64,000 nucleotides of DNA from JAHIKV01 sp963733145 (GCA_963733145.1 CAVTCJ010000001.1:248001-312000), one strand, 5' to 3'. Shown: positions 8,869 to 18,924, counted from the stretch's first letter. A program made the numbers and translations. Notes: a model not told the origin generated them from the sequence alone.

Positions 8869-9891
8869 ATGGCCGACAAGACCGACCGCCGCTGCTTTCT
8901 GGCCAGGGGCGTTTTGGGCGCCGGCGGGCTTCTAGCCGCCGGCAGCATCGAGGAGAAGACCTTGCTGGCCGCCGTGCGGGACGGGACCGCGAACGACGCG
9001 AAACCCAAAACCACCATCCCGCCCGGCACGCTCCCGCATGGAAAAATCCGCGGCGTCGCCCTCAGCCGGCTGATGTTGGGCGGAAACCTGATCGGCGGCT
9101 GGGCGCATTCCCGCGACTTGATGTACGTCTCCAAACTGTTCACGTCGTACAACACCGAGGCGAAAATCTTTGAAACCCTGGACCTCGCCCAAGCCTGCGG
9201 CGTGAACACAATCCAGGTCGACCCCAGGGCCTGGGACACGGTGCTCAAGTACAACCGCAACCGCACCGGGAAAATTCAACTGCTGGTCTGCACCACGCTG
9301 ATTTCGGACAAGGCGAAAATGTCCGCTGAAATGAAGCGTCTGGTCGACAACGGGGCCACGCTGATTTACATCCACGGCGGCGAGGCCGACGAGCACTTTC
9401 GCAGCAGCGGCAGTGTGGATGCCTTCGGCCGCATTATCGACGCGATCAAGGCCCAGGGCGTGCCGGCCGGCGTCGGCAGCCACTCCCTGAAAGTCACCGC
9501 CGCCTGCGAGGAAAACAAGCTCGACCCCGATTTCTACGTGAAAACATTCCATCTCGACCGCTACTGGTCGGCCACGCCGCCGGCGCACCGCAAGGAATGG
9601 GAATGGCTCGAGCGGAACCCGACCGACCACGACGCGGGCAACGACAACCTCTGGTGCCTCGACGCCGAAGCGACGGCCGGCTTCATGGCCAAGATCGACA
9701 AGCCCTGGGTGGCCTTCAAGGTGATGGCCGCCGGGGCCATCCGCCCGAACGTGGCCTTCTCCTTCGCCTTCCGCAACGGGGCCGACTTCATCCTGGCCGG
9801 AATGTTCGATTTCCAAATCGAGCAGGACGTCAAGCTCGCCGCCGCTTGCGTGCGGAAGCACGCCGGCCGCCAGCGCCCCTGGCGCGGGTGA
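8869..9891 (+). CDS. TAT-exported TIM-barrel protein (aldo/keto reductase-like)
   Basis: A 340-residue protein. The ATG at 8869 follows TAGGAG. The N-terminus has a twin-arginine signal (TDRRCFLARG, then a Gly/Ala/Leu core). The mature part alternates strands and helices as in a TIM barrel: SRLMLGGNLIGGWAHSRDL, LAQACGVNTIQVDP, NGATLIYIHGGEAD, GVPAGVGSHSLK, and PWVAFKVMAAGAI. The pattern resembles aldo/keto reductase or sugar phosphate isomerase-like planctomycete proteins. I see no clear Tyr/Lys/His/Asp tetrad, so enzymatic activity is uncertain. Confidence 0.72.
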   Translation: MADKTDRRCFLARGVLGAGGLLAAGSIEEKTLLAAVRDGTANDAKPKTTIPPGTLPHGKIRGVALSRLMLGGNLIGGWAHSRDLMYVSKLFTSYNTEAKIFETLDLAQACGVNTIQVDPRAWDTVLKYNRNRTGKIQLLVCTTLISDKAKMSAEMKRLVDNGATLIYIHGGEADEHFRSSGSVDAFGRIIDAIKAQGVPAGVGSHSLKVTAACEENKLDPDFYVKTFHLDRYWSATPPAHRKEWEWLERNPTDHDAGNDNLWCLDAEATAGFMAKIDKPWVAFKVMAAGAIRPNVAFSFAFRNGADFILAGMFDFQIEQDVKLAAACVRKHAGRQRPWRG

Positions 9892-10009
9892 ACGTCAATG
9901 CCGCCGACAAGGGCCGAAGAGGCAGCTTTGTAGCGACAAATCAAGCGTCACGAGCCTCTATTTGTAGTTCCGAATCCGCGGTCAGTTCGCGGTTATTGAC
10001 TCTTCTCTT

Positions 10010-10976
10010 TCAATGCCCGCCCTCCGCCGCGCCGCTGGCCGCCACCGGCCGCACTTTCACGGGCAATGAGCCGCAGTTGAGGACCATTGCCATATCCCGC
10101 ACTTCTTCATTGGTAAACGAGCCGGTGATTTCACCGCGCCGTTCGATAACGCTGTTGATCAGCGGGGCGGTGTACAACACGTCGTCGATGATGATTCCCA
10201 GCCTGTAATGAAAAATGACCTGCAAATCCGGGAGGTGGCTGCCGGTCATTTCACTGAACCGCTTCCCGCCGTCCTCGTTTAAGGTGAATTCCACGCAGGG
10301 ACGTTCCCTTGCGTCGCTCCCGACACGGGCGTCAATCACATACTCGCCGGTAATGTTCAGGAGGTCATTTTTGACCAGGGCTTCGGTGACTTCGTGATTG
10401 CCCTTTTTCACATTGCGGACGGCGATATGAGGATCGTGGGCAAGGTCTTCCACAACGTCCTGTTTGACCGGCGCCCACCACGCCACCAGCGTGCCCTTGG
10501 GGTTGAGCAGCTTCGACCGCTTCGGCTGGGCCAAGGCCCGATCGATCGAGCTCCTTGTCGTCGCGGTCATTCGCCAGGATACGGAACTCCAGTTTCCCGT
10601 TCATCGAGAGGAGTTTTTCGGCCCGCTTTCGATCGGCGACGTCCTCTCGGATCAGAGTGACCTCGAATCGCCGGCCTTCGAGCTTCTTCACTTCGGCAAG
10701 TTTCTTCTGCCCGGAATTAAGCCGGCGATCGACCGCCTTGACCAATTGGTCCATGTCCACCGTCTGGCCGGCTTTCCGCGGGTCGGGAACGACCTCATAG
10801 ATCAACGTTTTACCGCGCTGTTCGGCAGCAAACAAATAATGGCTGCCAAAGAGCACAGAAAACGCCGCCGCCGCGCAGAGCGCGATCGGCAACCAATGTA
10901 ATTCAGCGAACGACCGCGATTGGGAATTGTTAATGATTCGTCTCCTCGAATAGGGACAAAGATGTGTGTCTCGCAT
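10010..10976 (-). CDS. SecD P1-like membrane-anchored protein (one frame correction)
   Basis: About 321 residues. The ATG at 10976 gives a basic N-terminus and one hydrophobic segment (PIALCAAAAFSVLFGSHYLF). The rest resembles the large periplasmic P1 region of SecD: IYEVVPDPRKAGQTVDMDQL, KLEFRILANDRDD, FTLNEDGGKRFSEMTG, then DDVLYTAPLINSVIERRGEI and GSFTNEEVRDMAMVL with ending GSLPVKVRP. It lacks SecD's multi-pass transporter part, so it is a SecD-like domain protein rather than a translocase. The frame breaks near 10547; dropping one base restores it. It starts 9 bases after the C39-like gene and is probably co-transcribed with it. Confidence 0.75.
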
Positions 10977-10984
10977 TATGGTGA

Positions 10985-12130
10985 TTATCCCGCCTTCCGG
11001 CAACGATAGATCGCCGGCGATCCGCGGTCGATCGTGTCATGGACCGCCTGCACTCGCTGCTTGGCCTCAAAGGTCATCCGCGGTTGTGGATGCTTCTCTT
11101 TCGCCGATGAGAGGCGGTAGAGCGAATATCGGGTTCCGGGCTCGAGGTCCTCGCACTTGACGATCACCGCCATTCGGTCGGCCGTTTCCTGCCGCACGAA
11201 GAGCCGGACCGGCCGGGCGGAGTCGTCGAGCGGCGCGGCCCCTCGATGCTGATGCCGTAATAGCTGCGGTACTTGTTGGCGAAGGAGAAGCCTTCGCGGG
11301 TCGAGCGGAGCTGGCTTTCGCCGAGCGTGTAGCGAAAACCCCAGGTCGTGTTGAAGACCAGCGCGTCACCTTTGGCGCCGACGGCGAGCACGAAATGATC
11401 CAGCCCCCACTCCTCGTGACTCGTGGGATAGATTTTCACTCCCGTCAGGACGGGCCGACCGGCGGCAATCTGCTTGCGGACCCAGCCGATGAAATTGCCC
11501 AGGTCGGACCTTCCGCCGGGCCACTGCCGATACTCCACGCCCAAGGCGGTAAGCGCCCGGGGAATATCGTTCGAGTAGAGGTCGGGATGAACGGGGGCGC
11601 CGGCCTCGTTGATCCGCTCCTGAGGATAGTACGCCCCGTAGTACAACAAGGCCTCCTGAATGGCCACTTCGCCGCACCAGCCTTCCGGCGGACGGCCAAG
11701 CGCATGAATCCGCGGCGCGATGCCCAGCAGTACGTCGCCGCCATTCCCGGCCACCGTCTCGGGCACCTTCCCGGCATCGACCGAAGACAGCGGCTTGTGG
11801 GCGAAAGTCACCGTGCCCGGCGGAGGCAGCGCAGGGCCGGCCTCTTTCCCTGGCGCGCCGGCGCTGCACGTGGTACCAGGCATATTCCCGGCTGGGACCG
11901 TCGAGCTTTGGAAACGGAATCGTCAGCGTCGCGCCGTCGGGCTTTTTCAGGTAAATCAGCGTCGTTTTCGACTTCCGGTCGTATTTTGCGTCGACCGCCT
12001 CCGCCCGCACGACCTGTTTCCCGTCGCTCGTCCGCCAGACGCGCAGCTCCGCCGGATCGGCGGCCGCACGGACGGCGATCGCGGCGAACAACAGGCACGT
12101 CAGCGTGGAAATGAACAGCTTCTTCGACAT
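10985..12130 (-). CDS. Exported C39-like cysteine peptidase with SHD1 domain (two frame corrections)
   Basis: About 381 residues. The start at 12130 gives a signal peptide (MSKKLFISTLTCLLFAAIAV). Residues about 27-90 form an SHD1 domain (LRVWRTSDGKQVVRAEAV, LIYLKKPDGATLTIPF), common in planctomycete secreted proteins. A papain-like C39-type domain follows, with Cys in EGWCGEVAIQEALLYYGAYY, His in GLDHFVLAVG and Asn in FNTTWGF. The C-terminus continues as EDLEPGTRYSLYRLSS. Three frames must be joined: one extra base near 11866 and one missing G near 11238. Peptidase activity is inferred from the triad; the substrate is unknown. Confidence 0.75.
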
Positions 12131-12317
12131 GGCGGCGATCCTGTATGCTTTACTCGGATCCCATTTTCGCCGGAGAAAGCCGCGCTGGCAAGATGCAGCG
12201 GTTCCGCAAGTAATTTGCGCGTGGATTGCCAACCCCGTTGCGGCCGTCTCGGCTGCACCGTGCAGGCGGGACGCCCGCACCACAAGTTAATTTTGGTCGG
12301 CCGCGAAGCACCGCTCG

Positions 12318-12459
12318 CTGGTAACCGTTCGCGGGGCGGCAGGGGACTGGTCCATTTTTCGGCGGGAAGACGTGATTTCACTGAAAGACCGTGGGCCGAA
12401 AACATGGACCGGGTACCCGCTGAGTGCCCCTCTCGCCGCCCCCTGTGAACGGTTACCAG
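12318..12459. repeat. Inverted repeat between the peptidase and DUF1559 genes
   Basis: Arms CTGGTAACCGTTCGCGGGGC and GCCCCCTGTGAACGGTTACC enclose a second pair built on ACTGGTCCAT / ATGGACCGGG. A GTGCAGGCGGGACGCCCGCA hairpin lies just upstream at 12258. No gene is visible in 12131-12705. Confidence 0.75.
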
Positions 12460-12705
12460 TTGCGGAACCGCTGAAGCTCAGCTACCTCCTCTTGACTGAT
12501 TTGCCGAGACGGCTATACTAAGATGCGGCTTGGCTGCACGCGGCGATGGTTCGTCCGGCGGCCGGGTTCCCGCCAACAAGTATCCCCCCGTTTTTCCTCC
12601 CCTGGAAATTGATTCTTGCGGTTTCACCATCCCTTCGGTGACGGCTGTCGCGGCGTGCGCGGCAACGCCGTTCCGTTCCACGTTTGCATGAAAGGCAGGC
12701 GCCGA

Positions 12706-13686
12706 ATGAACGCCATTTCCCCGCGTCGGACCTCGGATGGTTTCACGCTCGTCGAGCTTTTGGTCGTAATTACGATCATCGGCATTTTGATCGCGCTGTT
12801 GCTGCCGGCGGTGCAGGCCGCCCGCGAGGCGGCGCGGCGGATGGACTGCCAGAACCACTTGAAGCAACTGACGTTGGCCGCGCTGAATCACGAGTCCGTG
12901 CACGGCTTTTTCCCCGCCGGCGGCTGGGGCTCCAATTGGACCGGCGATCCGCAGTACGGCGTCGATTGGCGACAGCCGGGCGGATGGATTTTCAATCTTC
13001 TCCCTTACGTCGAGGCGCAAGGGGTTTACGACTTGCAAGCCGACAAGACCGGCCAGGCAAAGTCGGAAGCCATGCAGCAGATGACGGCCAAGCCGATGGC
13101 GACGTTTTATTGCCCCACCCGCCGGGCGCCGCAGCCGCTGGCCAGCGGCTTCGCCCAGAGCGATTACGCGGGCAACGGCGGCGAGTTGTTCCACGCCTTC
13201 GACGAAGCAAACGGCGGCATCATGGCCGGTCCGGCCAGCTATCAGGCGGGCACGGTCAATCCGGGCCGGGCCGGCTGGGCCAAAGTCGCCGCCGCCTCGA
13301 ACGGCATCTTCTACGGCGCCAGCCAAACCAAAATGTCCGACATCCGCGACGGCGCCAGCAACACGTACCTGTGTGGAGAAAAATACCTGAACTCGGACCA
13401 TTACACCGACGGCGTCGCCGATGCCGGCGACAACGAGAATATGTACACCGGCTGCCAGGATGACTCTGTGCGTTGGGTTGGCGCCGGCAACGATCCCTAC
13501 TATATGCCTCGGCAAGACGAAAACAGCTTTCATGAGTTCATCTTCGGCAGCGCCCACAGCGGGGGACTGAACGCCTCGATGTGCGACGGCTCGGTGCATT
13601 TCATCAGTTACTCGATCGACCTGGAAACCCACCGCCGGTTGGGCAACCGAAATGACGGGCAAGTGGTCAACATGAAGCTACTGTAA
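12706..13686 (+). CDS. DUF1559 protein with prepilin-type N-terminus
   Basis: A 326-residue DUF1559 (SBP_bac_10-type) protein, a family greatly expanded in planctomycetes. Residues 11-35 are a type IV prepilin-like leader and helix (GFTLVELLVVITIIGILIAL, then LPAVQAAREAARR). The rest is the DUF1559 domain with CQNHLKQLTLAALNHES, YCPTRRAPQPL and the end motif SMCDGSVHFIS. The ATG at 12706 follows an AGG; an in-frame ATG at 12688 is possible but has no ribosome site. Predicted cleavage by PilD-like peptidase and assembly into a pseudopilus-like structure are inference. Confidence 0.92.
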   Translation: MNAISPRRTSDGFTLVELLVVITIIGILIALLLPAVQAAREAARRMDCQNHLKQLTLAALNHESVHGFFPAGGWGSNWTGDPQYGVDWRQPGGWIFNLLPYVEAQGVYDLQADKTGQAKSEAMQQMTAKPMATFYCPTRRAPQPLASGFAQSDYAGNGGELFHAFDEANGGIMAGPASYQAGTVNPGRAGWAKVAAASNGIFYGASQTKMSDIRDGASNTYLCGEKYLNSDHYTDGVADAGDNENMYTGCQDDSVRWVGAGNDPYYMPRQDENSFHEFIFGSAHSGGLNASMCDGSVHFISYSIDLETHRRLGNRNDGQVVNMKLL

Positions 13687-13723
13687 TCCGCCCCGAGATT
13701 TAATTCGTTTCTGGCGCGGAAAC

Positions 13724-13804
13724 TAGGGTGGGACAAGCGAAGCGCGGTCCCACCACCGTTTTCACCGTTATTGGTGGGACCGCGCTTCGCTTGTCCCACC
13801 CTAC
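13724..13804. repeat. Palindromic repeat, family B copy 3
   Basis: The same TAGGGTGGGACAAGCG arms, placed between the convergent DUF1559 and CHAD genes, where it could act as a two-way terminator. Confidence 0.9.
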
Positions 13805-13852
13805 GTCTTCCCCCGCCTTCCGCAACAGATACTAATTCGCTCGGCGTGGGGA

Positions 13853-14790
13853 TCAGCAGTAGGCCCGGAACCGCCGTTTCATCCGAGCGACGGCCTTCGG
13901 CGGCCAAGCGGCCAGGAACGCCGCCCGGAGGTCTTTCATCGCCTGGTTTTCCGCCAGCAGCAAGCCCTCGAAGAAGGCCCGCTGCCCGGCATCTTCCGAC
14001 TTCGATCGCCAATCGCGAAACAGCGCATTCGCCGTGGCGTGATCGTTGACGGTTCCCAACAGGTCTTGGAAGAGCGTCACCCGGCGATAGAGCCGCTGGC
14101 GAAAATCCGCGGCGAAGGCCACGGCGACGATCTCCATCGTATACCGCAGCTTCTTGCGCGGATCCGCAGGGCATGGAACGCTTCGCCGGTCGAAAGGTCG
14201 GAATCGGCGGCCTTGAAGAACTTTTTCACCACCGGCGCCAGGTATCGGGGGGCTTGACGTCCGAACCTTCGCTTGCCTTCTCCGCGGCGGCGAGATTCGA
14301 CCTCCTCGACGAGCTTTTCGATCTTCGCCCGGCAGGCGTCGGCCGGTGCTTCCTGATGGACCGCGGCAATCGGCCCCTGGACTTCCCGACGCCTGGCCGT
14401 TATCTGCTCCAGAATCCTGGGAGGCACGTCCTCGACGCGGGAGAATCGTGCAACCATCACGTCCCAATTCCGGGCTTCGTCGGCGGCGAGCCGAATGCGC
14501 CGCAGCCGATCCCGCAGAGCATTGACTTCAGCGTCCTCGATCAACCCCGAGAAGATTCGCACCGCTTCAGCGGCCCGACGCGCCGAGATGCGAAGCTGAT
14601 GGACGTACTCGGCGTCTTCGGCGCTTTTTTCGGCGGCGAGCGGAAGAAAATAATGAACGGCTTTGAGCCGGGCGTCGAGAACTCGGCCCGCCGCCTCGCG
14701 GACAGACTGGTCCGGCGAGAGTCCCGCGATCCATTTGCCTTCGATCGGAGCGGGGGTCGGTTGCGGTTCGAGAAGCGCTGGATCGGTCAT
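13853..14790 (-). CDS. CHAD domain protein (one frame correction)
   Basis: About 312 residues, almost entirely helical. CHAD domains bind polyphosphate through conserved His and basic residues. Visible motifs are EYVHQLRISARRAAEAVRIF, where the His is diagnostic, ARNWDVMVARFSR, HALRIRA with KKLRYTMEIVA, and LFQDLLGTVNDHATANAL. The frame breaks near 14155, and one missing base between HALRIRA and KKLRY joins both halves. No CYTH domain is attached, and no ppk or ppx gene is nearby. A polyphosphate-linked role is family knowledge only. Confidence 0.88.
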
Positions 14791-15040
14791 GGCTTTCTCC
14801 CTCGCCGGGCATCGGGGAAAGCTCCGTCTCTCTTAATGGGCCGACTCCTTCGACTCCGAAAATTATGGATCGGGCTGCTTTTGATTCCAACTGTATCAGA
14901 AGCTCAGCCCGGCAGACAAGACCCGGCGATAAAAAACGCGTTGATTGTTAGAATTGTGTTAGCACCGACGAGAAAATCCACCCGGCAGAGGCGGTTTCCC
15001 GGCCGTTTTTCGCAAATTGAAGTGATGCAACCCTTGGCAG

Positions 15041-15140
15041 TCGTCCAAAAACAGCTTGTAGCACAGCCGCCCTCGGCTGTGCGAATTGCCCTGGACAGCC
15101 GGGGGCGGCTGTCCCACATGTACCGAAGTCGTTTTTTGAC
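15041..15140. repeat. Interspersed palindrome, family A copy 2
   Basis: Outer arms GTCCAAAAACAG and CGTTTTTTGACCGAC enclose the two hairpins seen at 1188. Confidence 0.85.
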
Positions 15141-15249
15141 CGACAACTTCCTGCCATTTCATTATTTCCGCATTGAGCGGTCTTTCCCGCAACGATAAAC
15201 TAATGGAGGACTAACGAACGACTAACATTGGTTTGCGGATGGTGAAAAC

Positions 15250-15963
15250 ATGTCCAGATCGCCCGGCGCCGTTCCGATTGGGCACTTACCGACGCGGCCC
15301 TTCCGGCGAGAGTTGCTCGGCCGGCAAACCAGGAAGGTCGTCGCCGACTTTCGGAACGTTCCCCGCTATGCGCTGCGCGGCTTGACGGGCGCGGCCCTGG
15401 TCTGCGGTCTGCTGAGTCTTTGGGGCTTGCACGGCGACGGCCCGATGCCGCGGATGTCTCCGCTCGCCGGCCTCGATCCGTATCGCATCTCGTCCGCCCG
15501 TTGCATCGTGGACGAGACGGACGCGGCAGCCCGCTGGAACGGACTGGCCCCCGCCTTGGCGATCCTCGACCGGGTGAATCCGACGGTCGCCGGGTGGTTG
15601 CGCGAGAAGCACGAGAAGGGCCTCGTCGTCTTCGGCGATCGAGGAGATTGCGATTCGGGCGCCGCCCTGGCCAAGTACGACAGGTTCCGAAGCCGAGTCG
15701 TCATGAATCGGCAATTGTATTGCGAGAACGACGGAACCATCGCCGTCACGCTCTGCCACGAATACAGACATTCCCGGCAGAATCTGGGGAAGTATTTCCA
15801 GTACGCGCTGTCGTTCCTGTTCGTGCGCGGAGGCGATCCGTCGATCGTCGAAAACGACGCCGTGATTTACGAGCACGAGGCGCAGAACGCCATCTTCGGA
15901 AGCGGCAGATCGAGCGCGAAGGAACTCGCCGCCTGGCAGGCCGCCGCCCGGCATAAAAAGTAG
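15250..15963 (+). CDS. Membrane-anchored protein with HEXXH-type motif
   Basis: A 237-residue protein with one hydrophobic segment at about residues 40-60 (ALRGLTGAALVCGLLSLWGL) after a basic N-terminus. The C-terminal half has LCHEYRHSRQNLG, an HEXXH zinc-metallopeptidase-type motif, followed about 40 residues later by ENDAVIYEHEAQNAIF, whose acidic residues could supply the third ligand. Middle segments such as RVVMNRQLY resemble the strand before the active helix in small metallopeptidase-like proteins. I do not recognise the family. Peptidase activity is inferred from the motif alone. Confidence 0.65.
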   Translation: MSRSPGAVPIGHLPTRPFRRELLGRQTRKVVADFRNVPRYALRGLTGAALVCGLLSLWGLHGDGPMPRMSPLAGLDPYRISSARCIVDETDAAARWNGLAPALAILDRVNPTVAGWLREKHEKGLVVFGDRGDCDSGAALAKYDRFRSRVVMNRQLYCENDGTIAVTLCHEYRHSRQNLGKYFQYALSFLFVRGGDPSIVENDAVIYEHEAQNAIFGSGRSSAKELAAWQAAARHKK

Positions 15964-16102
15964 TTGCTTCTCCGGAAATCGGAATTTGCGAGTCTTGTGT
16001 TTCAGTCTTCTGAATGCCAAAGCCCGCTTGATGCAGCGGTCAACTACATAAGAGTGTCGGGGAATTGGGCTGGGATCGCTCATTATTTATTGACGGTCGG
16101 AT

Positions 16103-16210
16103 AAATAATGTCGGGTTGGTGAAACGCCCCGCGACTGCGGTCGCGGGGGTAGTTACGGCGCCATCTACCCCGCCGGGCGCAGCCGGCGGGCGTTTCACCC
16201 GACATTATTT
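16103..16210. repeat. Inverted repeat with AAATAATGTCGGGT arms
   Basis: AAATAATGTCGGGTTGGTGA faces TTTCACCCGACATTATTT; inside are GCCCCGCGACTGCGGTCGCG and CGCCGGGCGCAGCCGGCGGG hairpins. The inner GCCCCGCGACTGCGGTCGCG recurs at about 36240. The surrounding gap (15964-16637) shows no gene. Confidence 0.75.
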
Positions 16211-16357
16211 TTCTGAGAAGCAATAGCCCGCGGTGAATACACCGGGGGCTGAATGTTCGGACTGCTGGGCACTCTCAATTACATGTCCAATAGGTGGGGG
16301 GGTTGCGACCCATTGAGCGGGAAGATCCGCAATCTACGCATGTTTCAACGGCCTATT

Positions 16358-16485
16358 AGCCCGGATTATTCATAAACACGAAGGAGCATTGTCATTCTGA
16401 GCGCAGCGAAGAATCTGGGCTGTTTTCGGCGCATCGGAGATCCTTCGCTGCGCTCAGGATGACGTTTATGAATAATCCGGGTTAG
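16358..16485. repeat. Inverted repeat, family G copy 2
   Basis: Outer arms AGCCCGGATTATTCATAAAC / TTTATGAATAATCCGGGTTA flank the TCATTCTGAGCGCAGCGAAG core shared with 3097-3193. Confidence 0.8.
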
Positions 16486-16637
16486 CCCAAGACCGATCCA
16501 CTCACCATCGGTAGGGTTGGCCTTGGAGGCAAAATCACTCCTGGAACAGCCCACCTGGGGGGTGCAACGGCGATCGGAAATTCGGTATCTTACAGGTACA
16601 AGTATGTCTGAATTCTCTTCGTCTTGGTGGAGAAACC

Positions 16638-17516
16638 ATGTGTACGATGGCTATCCTGTACCGCGTGGCCCGCGGTACTCCCATCCTGATCGCCGCAAAC
16701 CGCGAGGAGCGCTACGACCGCCCGACGCAATATCCCAAAATTCAGTCGGGTACGCCGCGGGTTGTGTGCGGTATTGACCGCAAAGCCGGGGGGACCTGGC
16801 TGGGCGTGAACCAGCACGGACTGTTCTGCGCGGTCAGCAACCGCCGCAAGCTGGCGATGCCGGCCGAGCCGCGTTCCCGCGGTCTGCTCTGCCGCGAATT
16901 GCTCGAGCTGCGCACCGCCAAAGAGGCCGCGGCCGCTGCCGCCAGGGAGCTTTCCAAGGGGCTTTACGCGGGCGCCAACTACGTCTGCGCCGACGGCCGT
17001 TACGCGGCGGTCGTTCACGGCGGGGATACGGTCGAGGTGGTCGAACTGACGCCCGGCCTGCACGTGGTCAGCGACGGAAACGTGGACGATCCCCGCGATC
17101 CGCGCCACGAGTTCGTCCGCCGCATGTTGACCCTGCACACGTTGGATTCCGCCGTGACGTTCCTGGCCGTCGCCAGCCGGGTGTTCGCCCGCAAGGTGGA
17201 CGACGAGGGGCGCCGCGGCGTGGTCCTCGCCGGGGCGGAGTCGGGCACGGTCTCCTCGACGCTGCTCTCGCTGCCCAGGAAAATTCAACACGCGGTATAC
17301 CAGTACGCTCCCGGGGCGCCGTGCGACTGCGCCTACGACGACCTCTCGGCGCTGCTCCGCCAGGTCCTTTCCGCCGAGCGGATGCGCAAAGCCCGCGAGG
17401 AGAACGGCAAGTCCGCCAAGCACGCAAGGTCAGTGCACTCTTCTCATCCGAAAGTTAAGGCGAAAGTCAAAGCGAAGGCCGGCGCCAAAAGACTGGCCGT
17501 CCAAAAGCACAGATAG
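16638..17516 (+). CDS. NRDE/TANGO2-family protein
   Basis: A 292-residue NRDE-family protein (eukaryotic TANGO2 relatives). It begins MCTMAILYRV, where Cys2 can become the N-terminal nucleophile, and carries AANREERYDRP, the family NRDE signature in variant form. GGTWLGVNQHGLFCAVSNRR and YAGANYVCADGRYAAVVHGG follow. Residues about 262-292 are a Lys/Ala-rich tail. The ATG at 16638 follows GGAG. The TANGO2 family has been linked to haem or lipid handling in other organisms; nothing in the sequence decides this here. The SAM hydrolase gene begins 9 bases downstream. Confidence 0.88.
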   Translation: MCTMAILYRVARGTPILIAANREERYDRPTQYPKIQSGTPRVVCGIDRKAGGTWLGVNQHGLFCAVSNRRKLAMPAEPRSRGLLCRELLELRTAKEAAAAAARELSKGLYAGANYVCADGRYAAVVHGGDTVEVVELTPGLHVVSDGNVDDPRDPRHEFVRRMLTLHTLDSAVTFLAVASRVFARKVDDEGRRGVVLAGAESGTVSSTLLSLPRKIQHAVYQYAPGAPCDCAYDDLSALLRQVLSAERMRKAREENGKSAKHARSVHSSHPKVKAKVKAKAGAKRLAVQKHR

Positions 17517-17525
17517 CCGCTTGTC

Positions 17526-18311
17526 GTGAGCATCATCACCTTGACCACCGATTTCGGTTCCGGCAGCGCCTACGTTGCCGCCGTCAAGGGAGTAATCTAT
17601 TCCCTCCATCCGGCGGCCACGATCGTCGATTTGAGCCATGAAGTGCCGCCGCAAGACGTCCGCCGCGCAGCCCTGCTGCTGGACCGGGCCACCGATTTTT
17701 TCCCGCCCGACACGGTTCATCTGGCGGTGATCGATCCGGGCGTGGGGACCGATCGGGCGATTGTCTACGCGCGGATCGGGGAGCAGCAATACGTGGCCCC
17801 GGACAACGGATTGCTGAGCCGGCTGGCGGCGCGGATGCCGCCGGCGAAGATCATCCGGCTGGCCGATCCGCAGTATTGGCGGCACCCCGTCTCGGCCACG
17901 TTCCACGGCCGCGACATCATGGCCCCCGTGGCGGCGCGGCTGGCCCTGGGACTCGATCCCGACCGGCTCGGTCCGCCGCTGGAGAGGCTTATGCCGCTCG
18001 ATTGGCCGCAGGCCCGCTCGGCCGCCGACCGCATCGACGGAACGGTGATCGAGGTCGATTCGTTCGGGAACCTCGTCACCAACATCGAGGCCGAGTCGTT
18101 TGCCGGCCGGCCGACCGACCGCCGCGTTTGCATCGCGTGCAACATCTACGAGACCTGGGGCATCTATCGCACCTATTCCGACCAACCCGACGGAGCGCTG
18201 ATCGCGTTGGTCGGCTCCGGCGGACGGCTGGAACTGGCCCTGGTCGGCGGCAGCGCCGCCCGGCGGCTGGGCATCGAGGCCGGCGCGCCCGTCACTTTGG
18301 CCTGGGAGTAA
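17526..18311 (+). CDS. SAM hydrolase (SAM hydroxide adenosyltransferase, DUF62 family)
   Basis: A 261-residue enzyme of the fluorinase/chlorinase/DUF62 superfamily. Bacterial members split S-adenosylmethionine with water into adenosine and methionine. Visible are the N-terminal LTTDFGSGSAYVAAVKGVI (SAM-binding Asp), VDLSHEVPPQDVRRAA, LAVIDPGVGTDRAIVYAR, YVAPDNGLLS, and FHGRDIMAPVAARLA carrying the Arg-Asp-His-type active region. IDSFGNLVTNI-like VDSFGNLVTNIEAE marks the C-terminal domain. It starts with GTG at 17526, close behind the NRDE gene, so the two probably form an operon. Confidence 0.93.
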   Translation: MSIITLTTDFGSGSAYVAAVKGVIYSLHPAATIVDLSHEVPPQDVRRAALLLDRATDFFPPDTVHLAVIDPGVGTDRAIVYARIGEQQYVAPDNGLLSRLAARMPPAKIIRLADPQYWRHPVSATFHGRDIMAPVAARLALGLDPDRLGPPLERLMPLDWPQARSAADRIDGTVIEVDSFGNLVTNIEAESFAGRPTDRRVCIACNIYETWGIYRTYSDQPDGALIALVGSGGRLELALVGGSAARRLGIEAGAPVTLAWE

Positions 18312-18405
18312 CCAACGATACATCGCCGCATACCGATTTGTCAGCTTACTTTCCCGGTTACAAACCGGTTTACGAACCATTCTCTACATGCAACGGACAA
18401 CAAAC

Positions 18406-18924
18406 ATGAGCACGCATTTCTTCACGCGATCGGCAACAGTCGTTCTGCTTTCGAGTCTCTGCCCCGCCCTCTTGCTCCTCTCCTTCGGAGGCGGCTGCAA
18501 GCGATCGACCACGGTCAGGGGACCGGAAGGCGAACGGGCCACCTTCACCCAGAAAGGAGAGGGAATGGATGTCTCCGTCGAAGGCAAGGACGGCAAGAAA
18601 GCCCATTTGAAGACCGGCGAAAACGTCCCCTTGCCCGAGGACTTCCCTAAAGACGTGGCCATCTATCCCAAGGCAGCCGTCGTCATGTCGATGACCGGCG
18701 ACAAGGGAAAGCAAGTCACGCTGAAGACCGCCGATTCCGTCCAGAAAGTCGAGGCCTTCTATAAAGAGCGGCTGAAAGCGGACGGTTGGGAAATCAAAGG
18801 CAGCATGAACATGCCGCAACTGACCATGCTCAGCGGCTTGAAAGAATACCACACGCTGACCATCTCGATCACCTCCGATTCGGGTGAAACGATGATCACC
18901 ATCAGCCTGGGCGAAACTCAATAA
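18406..18924 (+). CDS. Small lipoprotein
   Basis: A 172-residue lipoprotein with signal peptide ending in lipobox SFGGGC. An ATG six codons upstream (18388) is also possible. The mature part has a short repetitive beta segment (GPEGERATFTQKGEGMDVSV) and a compact domain with LPEDFPKDVAIYPKAAV, VEAFYKERLKADGWEI and TISITSDSGETMITI. The FYKERLKADGW pattern is common in small planctomycete and proteobacterial periplasmic proteins of unknown role. No partner is evident from the neighbours. Confidence 0.75.
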   Translation: MSTHFFTRSATVVLLSSLCPALLLLSFGGGCKRSTTVRGPEGERATFTQKGEGMDVSVEGKDGKKAHLKTGENVPLPEDFPKDVAIYPKAAVVMSMTGDKGKQVTLKTADSVQKVEAFYKERLKADGWEIKGSMNMPQLTMLSGLKEYHTLTISITSDSGETMITISLGETQ

